Shown here: positions 55,396 to 64,000 of the stretch, in pieces
How the letters are laid out: every line of letters starts with the position of its first letter
Numbering within the stretch: the first letter of the stretch is position 1
Source: Lepidostoma basale
Lineage: Eukaryota; Arthropoda; Insecta; Trichoptera; Lepidostomatidae
Length of the DNA: 64,000 bases
Assembly (NCBI GenBank): GCA_022606425.2
Contig: JAHDVF020000177.1
Span: forward strand, 930,001 to 994,000
Reading direction: 5' to 3'
Made by a program: the position numbers and the translations under genes
Notes under the pieces: generated by a model
Told to the model about the DNA's origin: nothing
What the model saw: the letters and a program-made list of their open reading frames with translations, nothing else
Database searches by the model: none

Positions 55396-56263
55396 ACACA
55401 CCGTTCTCTCCGATTTAGTAACAATAGCGTTGCGTAACATTGCCATTGACTAAAAAATATATTGGGTTCTAGATAATGTTTTTAAGGTATTTCTCGTTTT
55501 CGGTATTGCTGTTCCGTTCTCAGCCCTGAATCTCAGTACGTAATGTATGCGCGCGTCAGTGAGTGATGGCATGTGGTCGTGTCCCTCACCGCGGGTGTGG
55601 TGTTTCAACAGGGATGTAGTCACTATGCACAAAACCTAATGGTAATTAGTAAATATAAAGATGAATTCATCGCGTTAAGACTTACAAATTTAAAAAAAGC
55701 CACTTTTAATTATTTTCCTTTTCGGTTCGGAACTGAAGATCAGCTTCCGAAACGTCTTTTAAATCTTAATCCTAACTAACGAACTCCATATTTGAAACAT
55801 GAATGACATATTTTAAATATGGAGTTTTACATCATTGTTCAAGAAACAATACATTTTTGAAACAATAAAATATTTTTTAGACACGTCGAATTGAATATCA
55901 AATTCTTGTTTTGTTAAATACATAAATCGTAACGCGATTTATTTCATGTAGTTTTTAGTGATGGAATTAATAAATAAAAAGCTTTATATCAATAATCCGA
56001 ACCTGACAACCCTTATCTTTTGGGACACTCTTATCTTGGGTACACCATCCCTTTTTATATTTGGTTGTTAAAGTTCAAAAAAATATTCTCGTTTTTTTTC
56101 TTTTGGCAACGCTTTTTTTCAAATCGTATATCGATGAAATCTTCCAAAAAAAAATTGATGGTTATTATTAAATTTTATCAAATATTCATTGAATTATCGA
56201 ATTAAGAAATTAAAAGCCCATTAAAATTTATAAATATCATATAATAATATGAATTTTATAGTA

Positions 56264-57258
56264 GGGCTCGGAATTGACATAGAGTAAAAACCATATTTTT
56301 TTCCTGGGCTTCGCTTTCAAAAATACACAATTTTTTGGTGTTTTGAGATCTATACACCCCATTAAGCCCTAGTTATAAGGGAATATAAAAGTATATTTTA
56401 GGCTTTAGCTATCATTTACGAATACTTCAGGGTTCTCGGGGTGAGAGCAATTAAATGGCATATTTTTTCCATATTGGATGTAGTCTCATTTTTGAACATG
56501 TTACTGTTGTGGTAAGGAAAATTAGACATGGCTGAAAAGATATGCACCCTGATATGAGACAGTGCAGCCTATATGTTGAAAGCCAGAGACTGTTTGAAGG
56601 AGGTTTTATACTTAAATGGTTTATGTCACTTGTTTACCCCACAGGGTACCCCACAGACAATATGTGCACCATCTAAAAAGAACATTTTGTGTTAAATTAT
56701 TTTTATTTTGTTATTTTATTTTATATCATTGTATTTTATATTATTTGTTTTAGATTTATTTTGTGGGTGTCGGACGATCGAAGTGTGCGCGGGAGATGCC
56801 TATTGGTGGCGATGAGGTTCGCAACCCATTACACCGCGTCTCCCGCGGAGCGAAAAGAGAAGGATGGAGTGCCGCATCAGTAAAAGTGTGACAGTCCATT
56901 CTTTCTGCCTACCCTTTCGGGGAGACGGCGTGATAGTTAGTTAGTTAGTTTTTAGTTTTACCCCACAGGGTGCAAAGGGTTGCTAAAAAAGTATGAAAAT
57001 TTTCGCCTGTGGTGAACGATCAATTTCAGCGACAAAAAAAAATTAATGATTCAATCTACAAGTTTGAGAGTTCGTTTTCCCTTCGAAATTAAACTCTTGT
57101 AAAGACTGTGTCATACCCCCGAAAATATATAAAAATTTGTAATTGTAAGACACAAAAAATGGTTTGTCACACATGAGATCTTGTTTTTTTTCTAGTTAAG
57201 AGTAAATAGAAGGTTTGAGAAAATAAAAGCATATTTTGGCAGATAAATATCCGAGCCC
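56264..57258. mobile_element. TA-flanked MITE, copy 2, with nested insertion
   Basis: The ends GGGCTCGGAATTGACAT and ATCCGAGCCC are flanked by TA. It is reverse-oriented to the copy at 32730. The extra length comes partly from the palindromic RTE-end element at 56648-56956, which has duplicated TTTACCCCACAGGGT of the MITE. Confidence 0.75.
56648..56956. mobile_element. Palindromic RTE-end element, full copy
   Basis: Nearly identical to 22654-22923 over their shared part, including the T-rich leader, GATCGAAGTGTGCGCGGGAG, the minus-oriented RTE terminus, and the plus-oriented terminus with its GTTA tail. A 15-bp direct repeat TTTACCCCACAGGGT borders it (56633-56647 and 56957-56971), so it moved as a unit by target-primed insertion. 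Confidence 0.8.
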
Positions 57259-57544
57259 TATTTATGACGTGTCATAACGTGTTGTAAAAAAAAAGCTTTT
57301 TGAAAGACAATTTTTTTTTTTACTAATTCTCACATATATAGTATCAGCGTTATTATAGTTGACATAACCGAGCTCTTCTACTTTCGTTCACGTACACGTA
57401 TGTTAGTACTCCAGCAAGGCCAATTTTTCAATTATTATTTATTTGATCGTATCTCGCCGTCTTCAGTATTTTTGTTCGAATTCGTTTGCTTTATTCGCTC
57501 AATTAACGAATAACTTTAATTCCTTTCCTTTTTTATACGCATTG

Positions 57545-57590
57545 CTTCACCTGAGGATGGAGGAGGCCATCCCATCGTGTAAAATATTTA
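57545..57590 (+). repeat. CTGAGGATGGAGG motif
   Basis: CACCTGAGGATGGAGGAGGC is followed by ATCCCATCGTGTAAAAT. A mutated relative of the CTGANGA/GAAACATG elements. Bases 57260-57545 have nothing recognised. Confidence 0.3.
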
Positions 57591-57625
57591 TATTTTGAAA
57601 AAATATTTAAAAAATACATAAAAAT

Positions 57626-57793
57626 GGGAGATGCCAATTGGTGGCGATGAGGCTCGCAACCCATCACACCGCGTCTCCCGCGGGGGGCGAAAAGAGAAGG
57701 ATGGAGTGCCGCACCGGTTAAAGTGTGGCATTCCATTATTTCTTCCTTCCTCTTTGGGGAGACGGCGCGGCGTGATGGTTAGTTAGTTAGTTA
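57626..57793. mobile_element. Palindromic RTE-end element, short copy
   Basis: Starts at GGGAGATGCCAATTGGTGG, lacking the T-rich leader of the other copies, and runs through both inverted termini to GATGGTTAGTTAGTTAG. Ten per cent or so diverged from the other two. Confidence 0.75.
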
Positions 57794-57969
57794 TATTTAA
57801 TAAATAAAGTGGATACTACACTGTTTAATATTCTTCTTCCTCATTATACTTTGATAAAACGATGCTATACAATGTTAGCCAATTTTTTGTTTTGTAAAAT
57901 TCCATTACAATTTACAATATAAACGCGATTGTTTTTTGGATTAACATAGATTTTATTTTCATAAAAAAT

Positions 57970-58090
57970 ACTAAAAGGTGGCCACATTCGAAAGCGTCGA
58001 AAAAATCGACGAGCGTGAATGTTACGATGTATGTAGAGCAAACTCAAGAGGTGTATGTCAGGATAGAACAGTATGGCGGTCCATCCAGAG
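57970..58090 (+). mobile_element. RTE-like LINE fragment
   Basis: GGTGGCCACATTCGAAAGCG, GAATGTTACGATGTATG and CAGGATAGAACAGTATGGCG belong to the CMNVEEAREVCQDRTVWRS region. It stops before the terminus. Confidence 0.65.
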
Positions 58091-58137
58091 AGGATGGACC
58101 ACCACTACATATTTGTCACCAATATTTATATTTTTAA

Positions 58138-58222
58138 ATAACTAATTAACCATCACGCCCTGTTTCTGGAGGGATAGGCAGAGAGCCTATCCCTCTGGGA
58201 AAACGGCGTGATGGTTAGTTAG
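58138..58222. repeat. 85-bp perfect-type palindrome of two RTE termini
   Basis: CTAATTAACCATCACGCCC ... GAGGGATAGGC on the left is mirrored by GCCTATCCCTCTGGG ... GGCGTGATGGTTAGTTAG on the right, with a loop of only a few bases. Both tails point outwards. Bases 58230-59030 hold nothing recognised. Confidence 0.85.
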
Positions 58223-59024
58223 ACTTACGAAGGCATTCTCATATAAATATCAGTGATAGTAAAGTTGTTTTGTCGTGTGAGTTTGAGCATGCTGTCGCAA
58301 GGCAAATTAAAATTTGTCACTAATATTTATTTTTATATAAACAAAAATCTCTGTAAAACAAATCAAACATTCGCCTTTATATTATTATCAGGAAATTTTT
58401 ATGACTATTATCAAAATCAGATAACTCACCCTCTCCCTATTGAGGAATTCACAAAGAAACAAGTGGAAGCCCACCTAATTTTTCTATTTACGTACACGAC
58501 CAACAGGTTCCAAAATTCCAACATGCGCACCGCGTAGAACGTACGCACCCATTGTTTAGGATTTATTATTTGTACACACATTCTTTAAAAGCGTGGCGGT
58601 GTTTCGAGGGGGAGTTGCTTTTGGGGATTGTTGAACTTGTTGATTCTCGAAACTTTCGATAGTTGAACCTGTCTGTGACCTGTTGGCATATACACGTATT
58701 GTACGAAATGTAGTCGAGGGGTTTTGTATGAATTTTAGCAAGTACCTGTGTATGGTAAACGCTATTTGAACAAAAACATATTTTTGATTATAAAGTTTCC
58801 TTTGTAATGTTTATAAACAAAACAAAACAAAAAAACATATTTAATGTTTCCTTAAATAATTCAGTACTTAAATTTTTACAAATACGTAAATCTGTACATA
58901 AAATAACATTTATATATAATATTAAAATTATTTAACGTAGAATGACGTACACAACGTGAACACATAGTATAACATTTTTATGTGAAACTCAATATTGAAT
59001 TTATTTGTTGTTTATTAAACAATG

Positions 59025-59225
59025 ATGTAAAACTCCATATTAAATAATTAATACGAATGGAAACGACAGTTTTCTAGAAGTTTTATTTTATTTTATAGGA
59101 ATGACATGTTTCGGGCTTCTAAGGTATTATCAGATGTCGTTTGATAATGCATTAGAAGGGCGAAACATGTCATTCCCATAAAGTTTAATAAAACTTCTAG
59201 AAAACTGTCGTTTTCATTCGTAATA
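59025..59225. repeat. Foldback element, CTTCTAGAA family, best copy
   Basis: Near-perfect inverted arms: ACGAATGGAAACGACAG, TTTTCTAGAAGTTTTATT and GGAATGACATGTTTCGGGCT mirrored by GGGCGAAACATGTCATTCCC, AAAACTTCTAGAAAACTGTC and TTTTCATTCGTAATAAT. The centre has TATCAGATGTCGTTTGATAA. Partial copies follow at 59225-59460 and 59765-59880. Confidence 0.85.
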
Positions 59226-59439
59226 ATTATTCAATATTGAATATTTATGAAAAAGCGCGTTCTCTAGAAGCGTAACTATCTTATATGGGATTGTTACGTA
59301 TAAATGTATACCCATAAAATACAATAAAACTTCTATAAACTGTCGTTTTCATTCGTATTAATTATTCAATAATTTATATTTATGAAAACGTGCGTTTTCT
59401 AGAAACATAACTATTTTATATGGGATTGTCATGTTTCGC

Positions 59440-59765
59440 ATTCTAAATCATTATCAAAAGGTACTACAGAGATCCAGAGCCAATAGAGGGCTGTTGTCGA
59501 GTGTGAAAGTTAGAAAGGTCTCATATTTGGGTCATGTGTTAAGGGGAGAAAAATACCACCTCCTTCGGCTGATATTAATGAGTAAAATAGAGGGACATCT
59601 GGGAGTTGGTAGAAGGCAGTTGTCCTGGCTGCGGAATATAAAATAATGGACGAATTAGGAGAGTTCAGAATCTGTTTCAAGCAACGCAGGACAAAGATGC
59701 CTTCGCTGCAGTGATCGCCAACGTTGGGGAGATCTGACACGATACGGAAGAAGATGATCAAAAGG
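59440..59765 (+). pseudogene. LINE C-terminal fragment, third lineage
   Basis: Frame 59431-59646 reads RSRANRGLLSSVKVRKVSYL, GHVLRGEKYHLLRLILMSKI and EGHLGVGRRQLSWLRNIK, then continues past stops to QRWGDLTRYGRR. It interrupts a degenerate foldback copy, whose sequence resumes at about 59765. Confidence 0.75.
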
Positions 59766-59924
59766 TTTGAAAAATGCTAAGGCATTATTTATTAATTTAA
59801 TAATTAATCCCTTGTAAGGCGAAACATGCTACTCCCCTATAATATAATAAAACTTCCAGAATTGGGGTGTTATCATTAAAATTTTATCCTAAATACATGA
59901 TCAGGTAAATTTACTTCTTCTTCT

Positions 59925-60125
59925 TCTTAAAGTACCCTGTCAGGTCCCCCCAACGTTGGCGATCACTCTGGTAAACTCTTCCCTATCTGCGCTGTCCGGA
60001 ATAGCTCCTCCACAGTTCCGATTCCCGTCCATTCCCTCACATTGCGCAGCCAAGAGATCTGCCTTCTCCCTGCCCCCTGCGGCCCTCTATTTTTCCCTTC
60101 AAAATTAGATGCAGCAGGCGATATT
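59925..60125 (-). mobile_element. LINE 3' end, third lineage
   Basis: The minus strand reads EGKIEGPQGAGRRQISWLRN and continues to CDRQRWGDLTGYFKKKKK, overlapping the same region as 59600-59750. It ends in a CTT/AAG-rich tail. Confidence 0.65.
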
Positions 60126-60549
60126 TACTGTTAATTGTAATTAATTATGTGTAAAACTTCAAAGTATGTTATTACATTGATGTGAAAATGAAAACGTCAG
60201 TTTCATAGACTTTCGTGAAGTTTTGTATTGCTAGAGCGTTATTAACATTGATATAACCACAAGTATTACAAAGTTTAAAAAAAGCGAGAGTGTTCTGTTT
60301 ACCATAGACGTAATATAAGATGTTACTATGCGTAACTGATAAGAAAAAGAGCCCTTCCTACTGTTAATACTTACAAATATTGTTATCTTACATCGAAGTG
60401 CTTAATAAAATAAAAATTAGATTTAGTGTATATTTAGTGTATATATACACATTGTATGTATTCTTTACACTTTCCTCTCGTATCGCCTCTGTACGATGGT
60501 AGGCAATTAATGCTATCCGGTAATAATCTGGTCTTACTGTAATGTCTTA

Positions 60550-61046
60550 AGGTGGTGATAGACGTACGAACTTAAAGTCTGCGGTTTTTAAGATCGCGAA
60601 CTTACTTGACTCGACGTCGGCGATACACGCGCCAACTTACTCATACCGTATCGCGATGTCGTCCACTGAAGAAGCTTTGTGTTATTTAGGAATTATATCG
60701 TATTATAATTATATCGTATTTATTATATCGTATTATAATTATATCGTATTTATTATATCGTATTATAATTATATCGTATTTAGGATCGTATTTATATCGT
60801 ATTATAATTATATCGTATTATAATTATATCGTATTTAGGAATTATATCGTACAAAATGGCGGCTCGCGGCTCGCAGTGCTGCCACACGTACGAGCCAAGA
60901 CGAGCTACGAGTAAGATTTCAAACCGGTTGGATCGCCGACGAACTTACTCGGCGGTTTTAAAGTACGCGTACTTACGGTGACACACGAGCGAAAAAGGTC
61001 GTCGAGCCATAAGTACGCGTACTTGCTCGCCCGTCTATCACCCACT
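60550..61046. mobile_element. PIF/Harbinger-like MITE
   Basis: The ends AGGTGGTGATAGACG and inverted AGTGGGTGATAGACG are flanked by TTA on both sides (60547-60549, 61047-61049), the 3-bp target of PIF/Harbinger elements. Subterminal zones are rich in ACTTACT and TACGCGTACTT palindromes. The centre (60690-60855) is a tandem repeat. No transposase. Confidence 0.75.
60690..60855 (+). repeat. Tandem repeat inside the MITE
   Basis: Units of about 30 bp built from ATTATATCGTATTATAATTA, repeated five or more times with some truncated units. Confidence 0.85.
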
Positions 61047-61397
61047 TTAGACCCTTGAACTACGAGTTCTAACGTTAACGACTAATCTCTTCCCTTCAAA
61101 TTTTCCCTCCATAATTATGCGCTATATCTCAAACCATGTGTCTTTTATAATTACTGCTAAATATTTTATCTTCTTCGCCTTGACAACTTTTTTATTTGTA
61201 TTTTTTAGTTTATTTTTCTCGACATGTTTCAAAGGCTTACCTTCATCATCGGGAGAACTGGCTTTATTCAAGTGTAACCAAATCAAATATAAAATCTGAT
61301 CTTCTTACTATATTTTTTATTGATGTTCAGTGTAAATAATGACCTTTTTCCTCTTTTTATATACTTTGTATATAAAACACTTACATTAAAAAATTAA

Positions 61398-61640
61398 AAT
61401 TACATAGATATGTTTCGGATAACCAGTCCTTTTTTGGTGATACATATTATAAAGATACATATTTAAAATATTATAAAATTGTATACATGATCTAACAGTT
61501 GCTATAAAGATTTTATTTTATGTCTTTATAACATCTGTCAGATAATTTAAACAATTTTATAATATTTTAAATATGTGTCTTATTATAATATGTATCACTG
61601 AAGAAGGACTGGTTTTCCGAAACATGTCTATGTAATTTGA
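61398..61640. repeat. Foldback element, complete
   Basis: Left arm ATTACATAGATATGTTTCGG, ACCAGTCCTT, GTGATACATATTATAA is mirrored by the right arm TATGTATCACTGAAGAAGG and CCGAAACATGTCTATGTAAT. Bases after it (TAGTGTTGTATATATTC) match 2763-2790. The right arm and 2690-2760 are close relatives. Confidence 0.8.
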
Positions 61641-61699
61641 ATCTTTTTAAATCTTAGTGTTGTATATATTCAAAGTATATAAAAAAGAAAAAGATAAAT

Positions 61700-62190
61700 A
61701 AAGCATCTACAACACAAAGTATGGCGAATATAGAAGAAATGTCATTTTTTATTATGACAAAAAATTTGATTGACCTGAAGATGGCAAGCTGCGAAAATTA
61801 ATAGGATTTAGAAATAGGATGAGTGAATTAGAACTAAATATTTATTAATTCCTGCTCATTCTTTTTAAATCGTGTTTTATTGTTATTTCATCTAATTATG
61901 TATTAATTATATATATTAATCTTTATTATAAGGAGACGTATGCACTTACAAAAAATAAATTACCCATCTGAATAATTTAAAAGACGAAAAACATACAATA
62001 CATACAAAATCGGTGTGGGTAAGCACCTTGAGATGCCAATTTACATTCGTGTGCACCCTTCACAATAACAGTAACGATAAATTCAACCTTTGAAAGGAAT
62101 TTACGTTTTGTTCAGACCTTGGTAACACGATCTATTGTACAAATAAAAAGACTTACTCTTAAAAGGGTACAAACATAATAATATCGGAGG
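61700..62190. other. AT-rich DNA, nothing recognised
   Basis: No coding, repeat or inverted-repeat signal beyond simple AT-richness and a GAAGATGGCAAGCTGCGAAAA word at 61780 related to the foldback motifs. Confidence 0.4.
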
Positions 62191-62870
62191 TAGGTACCTA
62201 CACGGGGCGCGCGATGGGCGCGCGACTTGGCCTGACGCCGCATCGCCAATCAAACACGCACTTTAAAGCGAAATACACAAAAAAGTACAAACATTTATAT
62301 GTGTTAAAAAAATTCATCGTACGAAAGGAAAGCTGCTTTCGATTAATTTGTAATGTAATTTCTTGCGCGATCGCATTCAGATTTTCGTAGCTGATGCAAT
62401 AATCATATGAAATCGCAGCGTTCGCGCGTTTTTATAAAAATGTTTGACTGATGATTTTATTGCGTTTTTCGTGCGCTACGCTCGATCAGTTTTTCTGGTG
62501 GCGTGTCTCCGTTTTGACGGGGGGCCGCTCGCTCATGGTCCGGGGGGCGATACGCTACGGCGTGTGTCGGCAGGTGTACCGGGAGCGTGGGAACCCTCAC
62601 GCCGGACGCGCTCCCACGGCACACACACTGCACACACTCCCCAACTTACTTACGACGCGGGTAGGTACCGACCCACCTATCTACCTACTCGCGGAGCGGG
62701 TAGGTACCTGACCGCCTGCCTGCAATACTCGCAAGTACCTACTTACCTATCTGCCCATTTGCACACGTATTCACCCGTCTTACTCACAATGCCCGGTTTA
62801 TGCCTTTCGAGGGGAGTTGGACAAGTCATACGATCATTTCCCATTTTTTCCGGGTAGCTACAGATGCAGT
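62190..62870. other. GC-rich island with GTAGGTACC words
   Basis: CpG-rich patches (CGGGGCGCGCGATGGGCGCG) and repeated GTAGGTACC / ACCTACCTA words. Overlapping frames of 137 and 86 codons (62444-62857, 62451-62711) are rich in Thr, Tyr, His and Arg, driven by the repeats. A promoter region of a gene beyond the window is possible but not shown. Bases 62870-63120 show nothing. Confidence 0.25.
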
Positions 62871-63204
62871 ACCATATGTGCTAATCAATTATCTTAGGTT
62901 AGGTATTACCCATCATCTATCTCACTGTCATCATCGGACTATTTGAAACTTATATCTTTATTTTCTTATCGTACCCCTCTCGAAACACTTACTCATACTG
63001 CTTTTGATAGCATTTTAATCTTAACACATATTTCTAGAATATTTCATTTTATGACTTAAGAAGATTGATAAAAGTAATTTTAAAAAAACGTTAGTTTATT
63101 TATTTATAGATTACGATTATTATTTTATATATTACGTTTTCTTATCAGAGATAAAAATCCTAAGAAAAATATCAGGCAGGACTCTACGAGACAGAATGAT
63201 AAAC

Positions 63205-63420
63205 AAAGAATTAGACAGCCGTTGTCGTCCACTGCTGGACATAGGCCTCCTCCATACTTCTCCACGTATCCCTATCTTGTGCCTTTTGCATCCAATCGCC
63301 AGCAATTCTTGTAATGTCATCGGACCATCGTATGGGGGGTCTCCCTCTGTTTCGTTTGTCTTCGCGGGGTCTCCACTCTACCACCCTTCAGATAAACAAC
63401 ACCATTACAGAAATGTGTGA
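63205..63420 (-). mobile_element. LINE fragment, second lineage
   Basis: GTCGTCCACTGCTGGACATA, CTTCTCCACGTATCCC and GTAATGTCATCGGACCATCG are the minus strand of the family terminus, as at 28255. The reading frame is broken. Confidence 0.65.
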
Positions 63421-63424
63421 TATG

Positions 63425-63660
63425 TAAATGTCAGATGGGGGAGACAAAGAAGAAGATATTGGAGGGACCCTGTGGAAAGAATGGACACCCTAAGATAACC
63501 ATACCTTGCACTACCCGGGAAACCAGAAGAAAGATGGATGCCTGGAAGACCTGTGAAAAAATGTAAAGACAGTTGGGTAACCACACCGCAAGATGCAGCA
63601 AAACTCTGCACAAACAGGCTCTATCGGTCTCCAGTCAGTATAATCCCTTCAAACCCCCTT
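63425..63660 (+). other. Possible LINE fragment, unclassified
   Basis: One frame reads LALPGKPEERWMPGRPVKKC then KDSWVTTPQDAAKLC, a W-x-P-G-R-P-x-K pattern reminiscent of C-terminal LINE segments. No second copy in the window supports it. From 63660 to the end nothing is recognised. Confidence 0.3.
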
Positions 63661-64000
63661 TGTAGAATTATGCACACAACATTTAAAACCTTAAAATATG
63701 GTTATTTGAAATAATTTTGCATTTCCGTTACCTATCTGCGCATGAACCAAATTTTTATGATATAGATTTTTTTATATAAACAATCTTCGATATTATTTTT
63801 TATCATTAACCGAATTTATTATCAGTTTTGTAGTGATACTTATCAAAGTTGAAAAACGACCATTAACAATAATTCAGGTCTGAAGAAGATAAGAAGAAGA
63901 CGTTTTTTTATATTATATACGAGTATAGATGTACTTCCCGTCACGGAAGAGGAAAGGTAAAATGGCATCATCAAGTTGATAATCATTATCGCGAAGGTCC

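Noticed and set aside
62444..62857. 137-codon frame as a host gene
   Set aside because: Composition is dominated by GTAGGTACC-type repeats; no domain and no splice context.

Overview
The window is AT-rich animal DNA, most probably from an insect and plausibly a moth or butterfly. That assignment is an inference from the repeat families, the GT-AG introns and the testis-type Kelch gene. No bacterial genes, CRISPR arrays or ribosomal RNA genes were seen. One host protein-coding gene can be reconstructed. Almost everything else that can be recognised is transposable-element sequence of many ages, much of it nested.

The host gene is a KLHL10-type BTB-BACK-Kelch protein on the + strand, running from the ATG at 26617 to the TAG at 52551-52553. 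Ten GC-rich exons (26617-26828, 29481-29732, 37612-37876, 40028-40279, 41575-41721, 43479-43671, 44808-44953, 47564-47781, 49845-50022, 52497-52553) join in frame with GT/AG borders at every junction and give 639 codons plus a stop. The product would be a substrate adaptor of a Cullin-3 ubiquitin ligase. Its introns (1.1-7.9 kb) are packed with mobile elements. The largest holds a complete-ended Transib-type DNA transposon.

Region by region: 1-2.4 kb is a CR1/L2-type LINE with a recognisable reverse transcriptase. 2.4-19 kb is a mosaic of an RTE-like LINE family with (GTTA)n tails, a second LINE lineage, a tRNA-derived SINE, foldback elements and a few GC-rich islands with no identifiable gene. 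19.4-21.4 kb holds a hAT element beside an internally inverted RTE copy with a 108-bp target duplication. 21.4-26.6 kb holds more RTE copies and a second hAT element that ends 194 bp before the KLHL10 start codon. 26.6-52.6 kb is KLHL10. 52.6-64 kb is again gene-free: a long (ATT)n array, palindromic RTE-end elements, a TA-flanked MITE, a PIF/Harbinger-like MITE and foldbacks.

The most notable structures are: (i) the 2,990-bp Transib derivative at 33744-36733, whose ends carry the exact CACAGTG heptamer used by V(D)J recombination signals, flanked by a 5-bp AGACG duplication, and whose right end has been replaced by a 706-bp inverted copy of its left end; (ii) a non-autonomous family made of two RTE 3' ends fused as an inverted pair; (iii) many small foldback elements sharing a CTGANGA...CGAAACATGTC signature that resembles a hammerhead ribozyme core. 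All identifications were made by eye, without database searches; coordinates of repeats without clean termini are approximate.
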